Source of the DNA: Opitutaceae bacterium
GTDB taxonomy: Bacteria; Verrucomicrobiota; Verrucomicrobiia; Opitutales; Opitutaceae
Assembly (NCBI GenBank): GCA_031254955.1
Contig: JAIRTK010000050.1
Location: forward strand, 1 to 7,095
Length of the DNA stretch: 7,095 nucleotides
Reading direction: 5' to 3'
Program-made: the position numbers and the translations under genes
Part shown: positions 4,089-7,095 of the stretch, piece after piece
Layout: every line of letters begins with the position of its first letter
How positions within the stretch are numbered: position 1 is the first letter of the stretch
Notes under the pieces: model-generated
Database searches by the model: none
Told to the model about the DNA's origin: nothing
Seen by the model: only the letters and a program-made list of their open reading frames with translations

Positions 4089-5621
4089 ATGGGAAGTCTG
4101 AGCCGCTCCACCGAGCCACAACACGCCAAGCTCAAGGTCTCCGCGAAGGTTAAAACCTTTGTCCTGGACACCAACGTCCTCCTCCACGACCCCCAGTCGA
4201 TTCACAAATTCGAGGACAACAACCTCGTAATCCCTGTCGAGGTGCTTGAGGAACTTGACGCCATAAAAACCGAGCAATCCACCGAGCGAGGCCGCAACGC
4301 CCGCCGCGTGCACCGCCTCTTGCAGGGCCTCCTGCCCGATTCGCGCTCCATGCTCGAAGGCGTGAAACTCCCCGGCGGCGGCACGCTCTCCGTCATCATC
4401 AACCGCCACCTGACCGACGCGAACCTCAACTCCCCCGCGATGCGCCGCCTGCGCGCCGTGCTGCCCGACCTGACCAAAAAAGACAACCGCATCATCGCCT
4501 GCGCCCTCTTTGTGCAAGAACGGTTTCCACCGCCCACCCTCCTCGTCACCAAGGACGTGAACGTGCAACTCAAGGCCCGCGCCGTCGGCCTCGAATCGGA
4601 GGATTACCTCAACGACAAAGTCCCCGAAGCCCCGGAGGAACGCGCCTACCGCGAAGTGCCCGTGACCCTTTACGAACTGCAACGCTTCTGCTCCGAAGGC
4701 CGCTTCGACCTCGGCGCGGAAACGCCGGACGGACTCGTGGCCAACGAATACCTCCTCCTGCGCTCCGACGAAGGCAAAACCATGCCCGCGCGCCACCACG
4801 GCGACGGGACGATCCACCGCCTGCGCATCCCCGACTTCGTGAAAGCCCCCGGCGGCATTCCCATCCGCCCGCGCAACCTCGAACAACAATTCTTCATGGA
4901 CGCGCTGCTCGACGACTCGCTCTCGATGATCACCTGCTTCGGCAAAGCCGGCACGGGCAAGACCCTCCTCTCCATCGCCTGCGCGCTCCAGCAAACGCAT
5001 GACGACGCCTCGCGCTACGACGGCGTATCCATCTCCCGGCCCGTCATCGCGCTCGGCAAAGACATCGGATTCCTCCCCGGCACGCTCGACGAGAAAATGA
5101 AACCCTGGCTGCAACCCTATTTCGACGCGCTCGAAGTGCTGGTCCCGGCGAACCCGCCGAAAGAAGCACCGTTCGCCTCGAAAAAAGTCTCCAGAAAAAA
5201 ACGCGGGCACGCCGCCGCCGCCGCCGGCTTCTTCACCGATGCCCGGCCCATGCTGAGCCAGCGCGCCCCCGGCGCGCCGCCCCTCAAACCCTACGAACGG
5301 CTCATCCGCGGCGGACTGGTCGAAGTGGAGGCGCTCTGCTTCATCCGCGGACGCTCCATCGCGCGCCGCTTTTTCATCCTCGACGAAGCGCAGCAACTCA
5401 CGCCGCACGAAGTGAAGACGGTCATCACGCGCATTGCCGAGGACTCGAAAATCGTGCTCATCGGCGACCCGGCGCAGATCGACAATCCCTACGTGGACGC
5501 GCGCAGCAACGGCCTGGTGTATTGCCGCAACCGGATGCGCGGCCAGCCGATGGCGGCGCACGTCACCCTGACCAAAGGCGAACGCTCCCGCCTGGCCGAA
5601 CTGGCGGCGGATTTATTGTGA
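4089..5621 (+). CDS. phoH2: PIN domain-PhoH ATPase fusion (PhoH2/YlaK family)
   Basis: A 510-residue cytoplasmic protein joining a PIN ribonuclease to a PhoH P-loop ATPase. Characterised mycobacterial PhoH2 proteins unwind and cleave RNA. The PIN domain (about 22-165) shows the acidic residues expected at its active site: D27 in FVLDTNVLL, E54/E55 in VEVLEELD, D132 in KKDNRI and D156 in TKDVNV. The PhoH domain (about 255-510) has Walker A GKAGTGKT (285-292), Walker B FFILDEAQ (428-435), then GDPAQIDNPY and a conserved C-terminus ending KGERSRLAELAADLL. Between LQPYFDALEVL and YERLIRGGLVEVEAL sits an unusual basic/Ala-rich insert (about 355-400, including SRKKRG and five Ala from a GCC run), which helps explain the length beyond the usual about 430-450. 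The ATG at 4089 is the first possible start after an in-frame stop (4059-4061). No Shine-Dalgarno sequence is visible. The gene stands alone. Confidence 0.97.
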   Translation: MGSLSRSTEPQHAKLKVSAKVKTFVLDTNVLLHDPQSIHKFEDNNLVIPVEVLEELDAIKTEQSTERGRNARRVHRLLQGLLPDSRSMLEGVKLPGGGTLSVIINRHLTDANLNSPAMRRLRAVLPDLTKKDNRIIACALFVQERFPPPTLLVTKDVNVQLKARAVGLESEDYLNDKVPEAPEERAYREVPVTLYELQRFCSEGRFDLGAETPDGLVANEYLLLRSDEGKTMPARHHGDGTIHRLRIPDFVKAPGGIPIRPRNLEQQFFMDALLDDSLSMITCFGKAGTGKTLLSIACALQQTHDDASRYDGVSISRPVIALGKDIGFLPGTLDEKMKPWLQPYFDALEVLVPANPPKEAPFASKKVSRKKRGHAAAAAGFFTDARPMLSQRAPGAPPLKPYERLIRGGLVEVEALCFIRGRSIARRFFILDEAQQLTPHEVKTVITRIAEDSKIVLIGDPAQIDNPYVDARSNGLVYCRNRMRGQPMAAHVTLTKGERSRLAELAADLL

Positions 5622-5746
5622 AGGACGGAAGCGCGCGAAAGCCAGTGAGCAAAAAGTTTTCGGGCAGGAAGGGGACGGCGGCGGCGGACATGATGGTCTC
5701 GGAAACATGACAGACCGGACCAATGCAGGAGCCTCATTTGGGCAAT

Positions 5747-5766
5747 TCCCGCATGGTGGAGCGGGA
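5747..5766. terminator. Weak hairpin between convergent genes
   Basis: TCCCGC (5747-5752) pairs with GCGGGA (5761-5766) across an 8-nt loop. On the plus strand it is followed by an AT-rich stretch (ttattgtttt) about 145 bases past phoH2, although those bases are already the 3' end of the convergent gene. On the minus strand it begins right after that gene's TAA. The stem is short and no long T-run follows, so terminator function is only possible. Confidence 0.3.
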
Positions 5767-7095
5767 TTATTGTTTTCTCATGCGAATCGCGATGAGAACG
5801 GCGGGCGCCAAGGCAAACCAAACCGTCGTCGCGCCACCGCCATTGGTGGACGAGGCCGGGGGCGGCTCAGGTATCCAGTAGTCGGTGAGGGCGGGCGAGG
5901 AGACAGTGCCGTCGGGTGCGATTTTGCGGAGAGCGGCATTGCCGGTGTCGAGCACGTAGAGATTGCCCGAGGCATCCACGGCAACAGCGACCGGATGATT
6001 GAATGTCGCGTCGGCCCCCGGGCCATCAGCAAAACCGTGGCTGCCTGCCGAGCCGGCGACGGTGCTTACCCTGCCATTTGCCTGGATATGACGGATGGTG
6101 GAGTTATCCGTGTCGGCCACGTAGAGATCACCGCCATCGAGGGCAAGGCCATGCGGCGAGTTGAAGAGCGCCTCGGTGAGGCCCTCTCCATCGGACGCCC
6201 CGGTCACACCGAATTGTCCAGCGTGGAGGGTGACGGGATAATTGCTGTTCGCCAGATCAATGACACGGATGACGTGGTTTCCGGTGTCGGCCACATACAA
6301 AAGCTGCGCGATTTCGTCGAGCACGAGGCCACTCGGGGAGTCGAAACTGGCAAGCGTGCCGGTGGTGGCATCGACCGCGCCGGCGGCGCCGGCGCCCGCG
6401 ATGGTGACAACATTGCCGCCGAGGGCGGAATCCACCGAGATGCGGCGGATGGCGTGATTGCCGGAATCGGCGACGTAGGATGTGCCCTTGCTGTCGGTGA
6501 CGATGGCGGAGGGGTTGTTGAATCTTGCGCTCGTGCGATAGCCATCCACAAGCCCGGTGTTGTTGGTTGAACCGACAAACACGTCGGTGGCGCCGCTCTC
6601 ATTGGCGATGCGGACACGCTGGGTGCGATCGGTAAAGCGCAAAGTTTTATTGGGAGCGATGGACAACCCGGAAGGCGTGTTCAGGCGGGTCGATGTTTTG
6701 GCCCCGGTGGCGGTGCCCGGTGTGCTCAACTGGCCGGTAAAGACATCCACGCGCCCGTCGTTCGTGATGGAGCGGATGACATGAGCCGCCGCATCGGTGA
6801 CATAGATGTTGCCTGCCTGGTCAACGACAATGGCGGACGGCGTATCGAACCATGCCGGCCGGACCGTGATGGTGGCGGCATTGCTGGTTTGCGAGCCAGC
6901 GTGATTGGTGGCGGAGTAGCGGTAGTGCCAGCCGTTCATGTCCGCGGTCACCGGGTCAATGGTGCAGGAGGAGGCGGCGGCGTTTTCGATGTCCGTCCAC
7001 GTCGCGCCGCCGTCGGTCGAAACCTGCCATTGGTAGGCGGGGGCCGGATTGCCCGTCGCGGATGCGGTGAGCGTGAGCGTCTTGCCGACGGTGAC
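5767..7095 (-). CDS. Ig-like/NHL-repeat surface protein, N-terminus beyond window
   Basis: The frame stays open to the right edge, so this is the last 442 residues of a longer protein. Visible residues 1-78 form an Ig-like beta-sandwich (VGKTLTLTASATGNPAP, YQWQVSTDGGATW, YRYSATNHAG). Six NHL blades follow, starting near 83, 138, 192, 251, 311 and 365, with repeats such as FDTPSAIVVDQAGNIYVTD and YVADTGNHVIR. Six blades make a complete propeller, usually a binding scaffold. The C-terminus has a Pro-rich linker (IPEPPPASS), a GGG motif, a hydrophobic segment (about 425-438) and a basic tail RMRKQ. This resembles tripartite sorting tails such as GlyGly-CTERM and suggests export and membrane or surface anchoring. 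No catalytic residues are evident and the ligand is unknown. A signal peptide and more Ig-like domains may lie upstream. Confidence 0.92.
   Translation of the reverse strand, partial: VTVGKTLTLTASATGNPAPAYQWQVSTDGGATWTDIENAAASSCTIDPVTADMNGWHYRYSATNHAGSQTSNAATITVRPAWFDTPSAIVVDQAGNIYVTDAAAHVIRSITNDGRVDVFTGQLSTPGTATGAKTSTRLNTPSGLSIAPNKTLRFTDRTQRVRIANESGATDVFVGSTNNTGLVDGYRTSARFNNPSAIVTDSKGTSYVADSGNHAIRRISVDSALGGNVVTIAGAGAAGAVDATTGTLASFDSPSGLVLDEIAQLLYVADTGNHVIRVIDLANSNYPVTLHAGQFGVTGASDGEGLTEALFNSPHGLALDGGDLYVADTDNSTIRHIQANGRVSTVAGSAGSHGFADGPGADATFNHPVAVAVDASGNLYVLDTGNAALRKIAPDGTVSSPALTDYWIPEPPPASSTNGGGATTVWFALAPAVLIAIRMRKQ

Noticed and set aside
4074..5561. Long minus-strand ORF (495 codons)
   Set aside because: It is the antisense shadow of phoH2, Val/Gly/Arg-rich with no recognisable domain, while the plus-strand frame has complete PIN and PhoH motifs.
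5707..6570. Plus-strand ORF of 287 codons
   Set aside because: Antisense to the NHL gene. Its regular Gly/Val/Ile-His patterns only mirror the NHL repeat codons.

Overview
The window looks like chromosomal DNA from a high-GC Verrucomicrobiota bacterium, most likely Opitutales/Opitutaceae. This rests on family resemblance of the FecI/FecR pair, on GC-rich codon use and on the style of the many palindromic intergenic repeats. It is an inference, not a database match.

Four protein-coding genes are supported. A FecI-type ECF sigma factor (2667-3332, minus) and a FecR-type membrane anti-sigma regulator (700-2535, minus) form a cell-surface-signalling pair. No TonB-dependent receptor is visible, and it may lie left of the window. 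A PIN-PhoH fusion ATPase/ribonuclease of the PhoH2/YlaK type (4089-5621, plus) is divergent from the sigma gene. A surface or secreted protein with an Ig-like domain and a six-blade NHL propeller (5767-7095, minus) converges on phoH2. Its N-terminus lies beyond the right edge.

Most of what is unusual is repeat DNA. Bases 1-699 and 3333-4088 hold no credible gene and are filled with different classes of palindromic or hairpin elements, including two long hairpins with homopurine/homopyrimidine arms that bracket the sigma-fecR unit.

Repeat DNA has also entered the two signalling genes. A block of about 190 bp flanked by a 13-bp direct repeat separates fecI from fecR. Removing it on paper restores a 4-nt ATGA stop/start overlap. 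Within fecR, about 700 nt of low-complexity sequence plus a 140-bp composite palindrome sit in frame in the middle of the conserved domain. Together these suggest a signalling operon remodelled by non-autonomous repeats while staying open.
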